Positions 1 through 5,168 of a stretch of DNA of 6,477 nucleotides are shown in pieces. The translations under genes were made by a program, and so were the position numbers. Origin of the DNA: Bacillota bacterium (GTDB taxonomy: Bacteria > Bacillota > Clostridia > Christensenellales > Aristaeellaceae); NCBI GenBank assembly GCA_023458835.1, contig JAEWWY010000394.1:1-6477 (forward strand), written 5' to 3'. Position 1 is the first letter of the stretch. Every line of letters begins with the position of its first letter. The notes beneath the pieces were generated by a model. That model did not search any database. It was not told the origin of the DNA and worked only from the letters and a program-made list of their open reading frames with translations.

Positions 1-723
1 GGCTTTGAGCAGGCCATTGTGCAGCAGGGCGTAAAGCTTTTCCTGCTGTGCAGCCCCCACAACCCCGTAGGAAGGGTATGGACAAAAGCGGAGCTTACCC
101 GTTTGGGGGATATATGCCTTGCCCACGGCACCTATGTGGCGGCGGATGAGATCCACCAGGACTTTGTGTATCCCGGCTTCACCCACCATGTGTTTACCGG
201 CCTCAAGCCGGAATTTCAAAAAATCGCCGTCACCCTCACCGCCCCCACCAAAACCTTCAACCTGGCGGGGCTGCAGATCTCCAACATCCTGATCGCGGAC
301 AAAAATCTAAGGCACCTTTTCAAAGAAGAACTGGCGGCCTCCGGCTACAGCCAGCCCAATGTGATGGGGATCACTGCCTGCAAGGCGGCTTACAGCCAGG
401 GGGAACCGTGGCTGAACGGGCTTCTTTCCTACCTGCAGGGGAACCTGCGCTATTTGGATGGCTTTATAAAAGGCAAGCTGCCCAGGGTGCGTTTGACCGC
501 GCCCGAGGGCACTTACCTTTGCTGGCTTGATATGCGGGGCCTTTCCCTTGACGCGGAGGAAGTAAACCGCCTGATCGTGCACAAGGCAAAGTTGTGGCTG
601 GACGACGGCCGCATGTTCGGCACCGGCGGAGAGGGCTTTCAAAGGATCAACATCGCCTGCCCCAGGCTCGTATTGGAGCAGGCGATGGAAAAGCTTGCGC
701 ATGCGCTGGATGACAGTCATTGA
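1..723 (+). CDS. patB: MalY/PatB-family PLP-dependent C-S lyase (cystathionine beta-lyase type), C-terminal part
   Basis: This is a fold-type I PLP enzyme of the MalY/PatB branch. Such enzymes cleave the C-S bond of cystathionine, cysteine or S-substituted cysteines to a thiol, pyruvate and ammonia in the cytoplasm. The frame is open from base 1, so the gene starts upstream; about 240 residues of a usual ~390 are present. Visible motifs are CSPHNPVGRVW (codons from base 49), the PLP-contacting ADEIHQDF, and TAPTKTFNLAGL, whose Lys at 250-252 should be the Schiff-base lysine. Near the end, FQRINIACPR carries the carboxylate-binding Arg. MalY can double as a regulator in E. coli; nothing here tests that. 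It ends 44 bases from the convergent MFS gene and is not in the downstream operon, but a sulfur amino-acid lyase fits that operon's proposed role. The family is secure. The exact substrate, and the symbol patB rather than malY, are not. Confidence 0.9.
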   Translation, partial: GFEQAIVQQGVKLFLLCSPHNPVGRVWTKAELTRLGDICLAHGTYVAADEIHQDFVYPGFTHHVFTGLKPEFQKIAVTLTAPTKTFNLAGLQISNILIADKNLRHLFKEELAASGYSQPNVMGITACKAAYSQGEPWLNGLLSYLQGNLRYLDGFIKGKLPRVRLTAPEGTYLCWLDMRGLSLDAEEVNRLIVHKAKLWLDDGRMFGTGGEGFQRINIACPRLVLEQAMEKLAHALDDSH

Positions 724-767
724 AGCCTATCAGCGCTCCACCAGCCTGACAAACGTACCGCTTCCAG

Positions 768-1997
768 TCATGCCGCCTCCTCCGGCTTGGGCTTTGGCCG
801 ACCGGCTTCCAGCATCGTACGGCTCATAAGGGCGATAAAGCTGATCACCACGATGGCAGCCCCGGTCACAATCAGCAGCGTTTCAATGGGAACGGTGTCC
901 GCCAGCGGACCGAACACCAGCATGCCGGCGGGCATGCCGATGCTGCTGATCATGCCCATCACGCTGAAGATGCGGCCCAGATAATCACCTTCCACCCGCT
1001 CCTGAAGAATAACAGTGGCCGGCGTGTTGAAGTACGGCATGCAAAATCCCGCCACCGCCATAAAGCCCAAATACACAAAGAAGCTGGACACAAGCCCCAG
1101 CGCCACCGTGCACAGACCCATGAGCAGCATTGCCGCCCCCATGGTATGCATACGGTTTTTGAAACCGCCCAAGGCGGCAATAAGCCCGCCGCCTAACATC
1201 ATGCCTATGGAAAAAGCGACTTCAATGGCGGTGAGCCGCCAGTAATCCGCGCCGAAGCTGCGCGTCACCTGCAAAGGCGTCAAAAAGGCAACCGGCGCGG
1301 CCATCAGCATAAACGCCAGCGAAAACAGAAAGAAAAACTTGATATAGCGGTGCCCGGCAATGTAGGCAAAGCCATCCTTCATGTCGGCAAAGTAGCCGGT
1401 GTTCCCGGCCGCGTTCGCCTTGTCATGGGTGGGAATGGGTATGAACAGCAGCAGGATGGCAATGGCCAGCGCTGCGGTGAACACGTCGATCAGAAGGATG
1501 ACCTGCAGGCTGGTCAATGTCAACAGCGCGCCGCTGACCATCGGTGACACCAGCAGTACGGCCGCCTGTATGCTGCTGTTGATGCCGGTGATACGGGTGA
1601 GCGCCTCCGGCGGCACGATTTGGGGCAGGACGGCGCTGATGGCCGGGCTATGCACCGCCGAGCCCAGCGCCCGTACAGCCATGAACGCAAAAATCAGCCA
1701 AAGCCCGTTGTATCCAAGCAGCATCAGCACCGCAAGCAGCAGTGTCGCCAGCGCAATGGCGCCGTCGGCCAGGATAATGAGCCGCTTGCGGGGATACCGG
1801 TCGGCCCAGACGCCGGCAAAGGGCGCCAGAAAAAACATCGGCAGAAAACCGCAGAGGATGGCAATGGTCATCATGGCTCCGGATTGAGAGTGCAGCGTCA
1901 CGCTCCACATCAGGGCATACTGCACCAGGGACGAACCGAAAAGAGAAATCATCTGCCCTGTGAGAAACAGGGCCACTGTTTTTTTCCAGTGCTGCAT
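768..1997 (-). CDS. DHA3-type (MefA-like) major facilitator efflux transporter
   Basis: A 409-residue polytopic membrane protein of the major facilitator superfamily, with hydrophobic segments consistent with 12 helices. After TM2 it has the MFS motif A, GVWADRYPRKR (residues 62-72). The N-terminal pattern (WKK, GQMISLFGSS, TM2 ending FLAPFAGVWADR) resembles the macrolide-efflux/DHA3 group, which are proton-driven drug exporters. The tail is hydrophilic (RPKPKPEEAA). The frame extends upstream to a TTG at 2054. The ATG at 1997 is preferred because GGAGGT lies 4 bases upstream of it and because the likely promoter overlaps the TTG. The gene is divergent from the sulfur operon and convergent with the lyase gene. 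The substrate cannot be read from sequence, and a link to the neighbouring operon is possible but unsupported. The family call is firm and the drug specificity is not. Confidence 0.9.
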   Translation of the reverse strand: MQHWKKTVALFLTGQMISLFGSSLVQYALMWSVTLHSQSGAMMTIAILCGFLPMFFLAPFAGVWADRYPRKRLIILADGAIALATLLLAVLMLLGYNGLWLIFAFMAVRALGSAVHSPAISAVLPQIVPPEALTRITGINSSIQAAVLLVSPMVSGALLTLTSLQVILLIDVFTAALAIAILLLFIPIPTHDKANAAGNTGYFADMKDGFAYIAGHRYIKFFFLFSLAFMLMAAPVAFLTPLQVTRSFGADYWRLTAIEVAFSIGMMLGGGLIAALGGFKNRMHTMGAAMLLMGLCTVALGLVSSFFVYLGFMAVAGFCMPYFNTPATVILQERVEGDYLGRIFSVMGMISSIGMPAGMLVFGPLADTVPIETLLIVTGAAIVVISFIALMSRTMLEAGRPKPKPEEAA

Positions 1998-2001
1998 AGG
2001 T

Positions 2002-2007
2002 ACCTCC
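2002..2007 (-). promoter_or_regulatory. Ribosome binding site of the MFS gene
   Basis: GGAGGT on the minus strand, 4 bases before the ATG at 1997-1995. It decides the start: the longer frame from TTG 2054 has only AAGG directly abutting the start codon and would lie inside the predicted -35 box. Confidence 0.75.
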
Positions 2008-2025
2008 AATTCGGGATAGGACAAG

Positions 2026-2054
2026 ATTGTAACTGAATCTGTTTCCTTATGCAA
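2026..2054 (-). promoter_or_regulatory. Predicted sigma-A promoter of the MFS gene
   Basis: Read on the minus strand, TTGCAT (2054-2049) and TACAAT (2031-2026) are separated by exactly 17 bases. The -10 matches consensus at 5 of 6 positions; the -35 is weak, matching mainly in TTG. Transcription would start near 2019, giving a leader of about 20 bases containing the GGAGGT site. The box lies 54 bases from the divergent operon promoter. Confidence 0.5.
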
Positions 2055-2108
2055 CCTTCAAGCTGGCAAATGCTCACCAATAAATTTTGAAAAAATGCAA
2101 AAAAGCAG

Positions 2109-2137
2109 TTGACAAACGGGAACCTGGCACATATACT
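2109..2137 (+). promoter_or_regulatory. Strong sigma-A promoter of the sulfur-uptake operon
   Basis: TTGACA (2109-2114), a perfect -35, is followed after exactly 17 bases by TATACT (2132-2137), 5 of 6 to the -10 consensus. An A/T-rich stretch at about 2078-2106, with A- and T-tracts, precedes it and could act as an UP element. Transcription should start near 2144, giving an untranslated leader of about 165 bases before the gene at 2311. The strength suggests a promoter that needs a downstream or operator-based brake. Confidence 0.8.
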
Positions 2138-2144
2138 CCCAATA

Positions 2145-2163
2145 TCCTATAAAACATATAGGA
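2145..2163. promoter_or_regulatory. Dyad symmetry at the operon transcription start (operator-like or 5' RNA hairpin)
   Basis: TCCTATA (2145-2151) and TATAGGA (2157-2163) form a perfect 7-base inverted repeat around AAACA. It is flanked by a second imperfect pair, CCCAATATC (2138-2146) and GATATGATTGGG (2171-2182), with one extra base in the right arm. The position, directly downstream of the -10, is typical for a repressor operator. Because the outer left arm would mostly lie before the transcription start, a DNA role fits the outer pair better. The inner pair could also form a hairpin at the mRNA 5' end. No regulator gene lies in the window. Confidence 0.45.
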
Positions 2164-2179
2164 ATTAAATGATATGATT

Positions 2180-2185
2180 GGGAGG
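2180..2185 (+). promoter_or_regulatory. Ribosome binding site of the leader peptide
   Basis: GGGAGG, with 7 bases between it and the ATG at 2193. The other ATG, at 2186, abuts the site without a spacer and is therefore an unlikely start. A site this strong in an otherwise gene-free leader argues that the short ORF is translated. Confidence 0.65.
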
Positions 2186-2192
2186 ATGGCCG

Positions 2193-2246
2193 ATGGGCAC
2201 GAGCATCAGGCGTCGATGTTGCCGTGTATCCTATGTGAAGCGGTAA
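2193..2246 (+). CDS. Putative cysteine-responsive leader peptide (17 aa)
   Basis: The short ORF reads MGTSIRRRCCRVSYVKR and ends in a double stop, TAATAA. It lies about 50 bases downstream of the predicted transcription start and 64 bases ahead of the first operon gene, behind a well-spaced GGGAGG. Two adjacent Cys codons (TGT TGC, 2217-2222) follow three Arg codons (AGG CGT CGA), and Arg makes up 5 of 17 residues. Known attenuation leaders place tandem codons of the regulating amino acid just before switchable RNA structure; polycysteine leaders are known in mycobacteria. The inferred role is to sense charged tRNA-Cys (perhaps also tRNA-Arg) through ribosome stalling and so set expression of the uptake operon. 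I recognise no exact family. Coding is supported by the start site, the double stop and the context. Function is inference. Confidence 0.6.
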   Translation: MGTSIRRRCCRVSYVKR

Positions 2247-2285
2247 TAACGCGGGGCGGCGGCGCATAGCGAAGCCCCCCGATAC
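2226..2285 (+). promoter_or_regulatory. Candidate attenuator-like switchable RNA in the operon leader
   Basis: GTATCCTATG (2226-2235, inside the leader ORF after the Cys codons) can pair with CATAG (2265-2269) and GATAC (2281-2285). A competing helix, GGGGC (2253-2257) with GCCCC (2274-2278), cannot coexist with the CATAG pairing except as a pseudoknot. A ribosome on the Cys codons would cover the 5' arm. No U-run follows, so this is not a classical intrinsic terminator; a Rho-dependent or translational mechanism would be needed. TCCT (2229-2232) could also mask AGGA (2300-2303) of the ribosome binding site before 2311. Helices are short, so confidence is modest. Confidence 0.35.
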
Positions 2286-2310
2286 AGCAAAAATCAGGCA
2301 GGAGAAAAAC

Positions 2311-3333
2311 ATGTCAAAAAAACAGCTTGTATTGGATGCCTTTGACTTGAAACCCGTCAAGCGGGTGCCGGTTGGCTTCTGGTTCCATTTTGCCAAGGAG
2401 AGCGACTTTACCGATGCCCTGGAGAACCCAGCGGTCATACAGACGAATATCGACGGCCATCTCAAATTCTACAGGGAGTTTCAGCCCGATTTTGTCAAGC
2501 TCATGAGCGACGGCTATTTCGGCTATCCCAATGCCGCCATCGCAAACGCCAAATCAGCTTCCGATCTGTATGCGGCTGCGCCCATCGGGGAGGACCATCC
2601 CTGGATCCTGGGACAGGCGGAATTGGCAAGCAGCCTGACCTCCTCCTTCGGCGATGAAGTGGCCACGTTCTACAACGTGTTTTCCCCTGCCACGTTCTTC
2701 CGGTTCCTGGTTGGGGGGACCACCGGCGACGGCGGCGAGAAGATCCTGGCCGACCTTTTACTGGAGGATGAGGCGGCGGTGAAGCATGCCCTCAGGGTGA
2801 TCGCCCAGGATCTTGCGGACCTTTCCCGGGCCGTCATCCTGGAAGGCCGGGCCACGGGCATCTACCTGAGCGTCAAGAACGTACAGGACAAACGCATTGC
2901 CAAAGACACATACCGCCGCGCGGTAACCCCCAGCGAGAAGCTGGTGCTGGCCGCGGCCCATGAGGCCAGCGCCTACAATATCCTGCACATCTGCGGGTAT
3001 GAGGGGAGCCGCAACGACCTTCGCCTGTATGCCGATTACGATGTGAAGGCCGTCAACTGGGCTGTGACCGTGGAAGGCGTCAGCCTGAAGGAGGGCAAAA
3101 AGCTCTTCGGCGGCCGCGCCGTGATCGGCGGGTTTGGCAACACAAAAACTTCCCTGCTGTATGCGGGGAGCAGGGAAGATATTGAGCACTATACGCAGGA
3201 ACTGCTGGAAGATGCCGGAAAGACCGGCGTCATCCTTGGCGCGGATTGCACGGTGCCCGGCGACATCGATCTGAACCGCCTTCAGTGGGTGCGGGATAAG
3301 GCCGCATCGCTGAAGCTGCAGCAAGACTACTGA
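2311..3333 (+). CDS. Uroporphyrinogen decarboxylase-superfamily protein with a methyltransferase-type zinc site
   Basis: A 340-residue cytoplasmic protein of the URO-D/MtaA/CmuA superfamily (TIM-barrel). It is unlikely to be HemE: the N-terminal HemE signature around MRQAGR is replaced by PVGFWFHF. The pattern HICG (His226, Cys228) plus ADCTVPGDI (Cys313) matches the His-x-Cys...Cys zinc site of methylcobamide:thiol methyltransferases such as MtaA, in which zinc activates a thiol. No corrinoid protein is in the window, so the methyl donor, if any, is unknown. It is the first gene of the operon; AGGAG (2300-2304) lies 6 bases before its ATG, and 30 bases separate it from the first binding protein. 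Besides the start Met it has one Met (residue 65) and only those two Cys, so it is sulfur-poor. I infer a thiol or S-methyl metabolite role; the reaction is unknown. Confidence 0.8.
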   Translation: MSKKQLVLDAFDLKPVKRVPVGFWFHFAKESDFTDALENPAVIQTNIDGHLKFYREFQPDFVKLMSDGYFGYPNAAIANAKSASDLYAAAPIGEDHPWILGQAELASSLTSSFGDEVATFYNVFSPATFFRFLVGGTTGDGGEKILADLLLEDEAAVKHALRVIAQDLADLSRAVILEGRATGIYLSVKNVQDKRIAKDTYRRAVTPSEKLVLAAAHEASAYNILHICGYEGSRNDLRLYADYDVKAVNWAVTVEGVSLKEGKKLFGGRAVIGGFGNTKTSLLYAGSREDIEHYTQELLEDAGKTGVILGADCTVPGDIDLNRLQWVRDKAASLKLQQDY

Positions 3334-3363
3334 ATGCATTAGCAGGAAAAGGAGATTGTCATC

Positions 3364-4191
3364 ATGAAAAATACAAAGCGGGTTGCTTCCTTGTTTCTGA
3401 TCCTTGCGCTCTCTTTGGCCCTCGCCGGTGCCCAAGCCGAGACCGTTAAAACGGTATACGCCGCCCATACCCAAACCTATGTGCCCTATGACTACGTCAA
3501 CGAGGCGGGAGAGTCCGACGGCTTTGAGGTGCAGGTATTGAAGGCCGTGGATGTGCTGCTGCCCGAGTACCAATTTGAGTTTGTGCCCACCACCGACGAT
3601 GACCTGCTGATCGGCATCGAATCGGGCAAATACAACGTAGGCACCAAGGGCGCCTGGTTCACCGAGGAGCGGGCCAAGAAATATGTCTTCCCCAAGAACT
3701 ACATTGCCGCCAGTATCATCGGCCTGGCCTTCAGGGCGGAGAATGCCGGCCAGATCAAGGATATGGAAAGCTTCGCCGCCTTCAGCGGCAAGCTGGTGCC
3801 CATCGCCCCGCAAAACGCCCAGTGGGCCATTGTGGAAGAGTACAACGCCACCCATCCCGACAATCAGGTGACCCTGGTGGCCTCCGAGGCCTTCAATATC
3901 ACCGACGCCTACACCTGGGTGCTGGAAGGCCGCTACGACGGGTTCTTTGACATCAAGCTTTCCTTCTACAACAACGTGCTCAAGGAGGATGCCCCTTACA
4001 AGGACCTGAGCGGCAAGCTGGCCTATGTGCCCTACAGGGCCATCCCCACCTGGCCCCTGTTCAGCAAGAACGATCAGGCGCTGGCCGACGCCTATGACGA
4101 TGCCCTGGAGCAATTAAAGGCCAGTGGCAGGATCGAAGAGCTTCTGCTTGAGTATTTTGGCGAAAACATCTTCCAGTACATTCAGGAGTAA
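3364..4191 (+). CDS. Amino-acid ABC transporter substrate-binding protein, family 3 (first copy)
   Basis: A 275-residue extracytoplasmic binding protein of the SBP_bac_3 family. It starts with a signal sequence (basic MKNTKR, then a hydrophobic core ending LALAGAQA). The mature domain has the family's features: YVPYDYVN, DGFEVQVLKAV, DDDLLIGIESGKY, FTEERAKKYVFP and GRYDGFFDI. By comparison with HisJ-type proteins, Arg103 (in FTEER) should hold the ligand carboxylate and Asp196 the amino group, so an alpha-amino acid is expected. LAGA sits where a lipobox would have LAGC, so no lipid-anchor cysteine is present. Apart from the start Met the whole protein has no Cys and one Met (134). GGAG at 3351-3354 lies 9 bases before the ATG. 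The next gene is its close paralogue. Cystine or a related sulfur amino acid is the likely ligand, from context only. Confidence 0.92.
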   Translation: MKNTKRVASLFLILALSLALAGAQAETVKTVYAAHTQTYVPYDYVNEAGESDGFEVQVLKAVDVLLPEYQFEFVPTTDDDLLIGIESGKYNVGTKGAWFTEERAKKYVFPKNYIAASIIGLAFRAENAGQIKDMESFAAFSGKLVPIAPQNAQWAIVEEYNATHPDNQVTLVASEAFNITDAYTWVLEGRYDGFFDIKLSFYNNVLKEDAPYKDLSGKLAYVPYRAIPTWPLFSKNDQALADAYDDALEQLKASGRIEELLLEYFGENIFQYIQE

Positions 4192-4251
4192 TCCCCTTTA
4201 TTCAGGAGCGTTACGTTCACCCCGGCATGGATAGGAAAAGGAGAGAAGATC

Positions 4252-5079
4252 ATGAAAGCTTTGAAAAAGGGCATGGCGCTGTTTCTTGTTTTCGCGCTGG
4301 CCGCTGCCCTCACCGGCGCCCAGGCGGAAACCGTCAAGACGGTATATGTGGCCCATACCCAAACTTATGTGCCCTACGACTTTGTCAACGAAAAGGGCGA
4401 ATCCGACGGCTTTGAAGTACAGGTGTTGAGGGCGGTGGATGAGCTGCTGCCTGGGTACCGGTTTGAGTTTGTGCCCACCACCGACGACGATCTGCTCATC
4501 GGCGTGGAATCAGGCAAATACACCTTGGGCATCAAAGGCGTTTGGTTTACGGAAGAACGGGCCAAAAAGTACATCTTCCCCAAAAACCGGATCGCCGCCA
4601 GCATCATCGGCCTGGCCATCCGGGCCGAAAGCGCCGATCAGATCAAGGATATGGACAGCTTTGCGGCCTACAGCGGCAAGCTGGTGCCCACTCCCCCGCA
4701 AAGCGCCCAGTATGCCGTGGTTACGGAATACAACGATGCCCACCCCGACAAGCAGATAAAGCTGGTGCCTTCCGAAACCTTTACCATCACCGACGCCTAC
4801 GCCTGGGTGCTGGAGGGCCGGTACGATGCCTTCTTCGACATCAAGCTGTCCTTCCAGAACAACGTGGAGAAAGAAGGCGGCCCATACTACGATTTAAACG
4901 GCAAGCTGGCCTACGTGCCTTACAAGGCGATCCCCACCTGGCCGCTTTTTAACAAGGGCGAGCAGGAACTGGCCGACGCCTATGACGCGGCCAATGAGCA
5001 GCTCACCGCCGGCGGCAAGGTCCAGGAGCTGTCGCAGCAGTATTTCGGCGAGGATATTTTCCAATATATCCAGGAATAA
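4252..5079 (+). CDS. Amino-acid ABC transporter substrate-binding protein, family 3 (second copy)
   Basis: A 275-residue paralogue of the preceding gene. It aligns end to end without gaps, with 207 of 275 residues identical by my hand count. Arg103 and Asp196, the expected amino-acid ligand contacts, are kept. Differences cluster in the signal peptide, around residues 91-97, 151-174 and 205-210, and near the C terminus, so the pocket edge may differ in preference. The signal sequence ends AAALTGAQA, with LTGA in place of a lipobox LTGC. The mature protein again has no Cys and one Met (134); the precursor has one more Met, at residue 8. GGAG at 4240-4243 is 8 bases before the ATG, inside the same 12-base AGGAAAAGGAGA block found before the first copy. 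Two tandem binding proteins with two permeases resemble B. subtilis TcyJ/TcyK with TcyL/TcyM. The substrate is inferred. Confidence 0.92.
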   Translation: MKALKKGMALFLVFALAAALTGAQAETVKTVYVAHTQTYVPYDFVNEKGESDGFEVQVLRAVDELLPGYRFEFVPTTDDDLLIGVESGKYTLGIKGVWFTEERAKKYIFPKNRIAASIIGLAIRAESADQIKDMDSFAAYSGKLVPTPPQSAQYAVVTEYNDAHPDKQIKLVPSETFTITDAYAWVLEGRYDAFFDIKLSFQNNVEKEGGPYYDLNGKLAYVPYKAIPTWPLFNKGEQELADAYDAANEQLTAGGKVQELSQQYFGEDIFQYIQE

Positions 5080-5108
5080 ATGAAAAATGCGGAATCGCAG
5101 GTGAAAAA

Positions 5109-5150
5109 TGTGTTCCCGCGAAAATGAGCTTTCATTTTCGCGGGAACACA
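5109..5150 (+). other. Perfect 19-bp intercistronic hairpin between binding-protein and permease genes
   Basis: TGTGTTCCCGCGAAAATGA (5109-5127) is perfectly complementary to 5132-5150, with a GCTT loop. It lies 29 bases after the second binding-protein stop and 18 bases before the permease start. No U-run follows on the plus strand, so it is not a standard terminator for the operon. The likely role is to protect the upstream mRNA from 3' exonucleases, giving more binding protein than permease, as with hairpins in other transport operons. Read on the minus strand the stem is followed by TTTTT, so it could stop antisense transcription. Two copies of TGAAAAATG (5081-5089, 5102-5110) precede or touch the stem. 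Confidence 0.75.
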
Positions 5151-5156
5151 ATATCC

Positions 5157-5162
5157 GGGAGG
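5157..5162 (+). promoter_or_regulatory. Ribosome binding site deciding the first permease start
   Basis: GGGAGG, 6 bases before the ATG at 5169. The frame is open back to an ATG at 5124, but that codon lies inside the stem of the hairpin and has no purine-rich site, so 5169 is chosen. Confidence 0.8.
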
Positions 5163-5168
5163 TTCTTC

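Larger units (their letters stand above)
3344..5079 (+). repeat. Tandem gene duplication of the binding-protein gene with its ribosome binding site
   Basis: Unit 1 (3344-4191) and unit 2 (4233-5079) both begin with AGGAAAAGGAGA and then encode equal-length proteins that are about 75% identical with no indels. The shared upstream block suggests that the ribosome binding site was copied with the gene. The divergence shows an old duplication with both copies kept under selection; neither is broken. Confidence 0.8.

Noticed and set aside
724..767. Possible bidirectional terminator between the convergent lyase and MFS genes
   Set aside because: No stem followed by a T-run is visible on either strand in this 44-base gap.
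1998..2054. N-terminal extension of the MFS protein from TTG 2054
   Set aside because: There is no spaced ribosome site, the TTG overlaps the predicted -35 box, and the ATG at 1997 has GGAGGT upstream and begins where family homology begins.
2238..2257. A T-box-like string (GGTAATAACGCGGG resembles GGTGGTACCGCGGG)
   Set aside because: The essential UGGN tRNA-end contact is replaced by TAAT, the leader before it is only about 100 bases, and no terminator with a U-run follows. The TAATAA is better explained as the double stop of the leader ORF.
2186..2269. Alternative 27-codon ORF starting at ATG 2186
   Set aside because: The GGGAGG directly abuts this ATG with no spacer; the ATG at 2193 is correctly spaced in another frame and ends in a double stop.
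2144..2310. SAM (S-box), cobalamin, THF, SAH or ZTP riboswitch in the operon leader
   Set aside because: None of the conserved cores I know for these classes can be found in this leader.
2758..4113. A 451-codon open frame on the minus strand across the URO-D-like gene and first binding protein
   Set aside because: It is antisense to two clear family members, has low-complexity Gly/His/Val-rich content without a recognisable domain, and has no credible ribosome site. It is a by-product of codon bias on the coding strand.
4180..4208. 9-base direct repeat ATTCAGGAG at the end of the first binding-protein gene and just after it
   Set aside because: It is short and isolated; the second copy is too far from the next ATG to be its ribosome site, and there is no sign of a mobile element.
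5124..5168. N-terminal extension of the first permease from ATG 5124
   Set aside because: The codon lies within the stem of the 19-bp hairpin and lacks a ribosome site; GGGAGG supports 5169.
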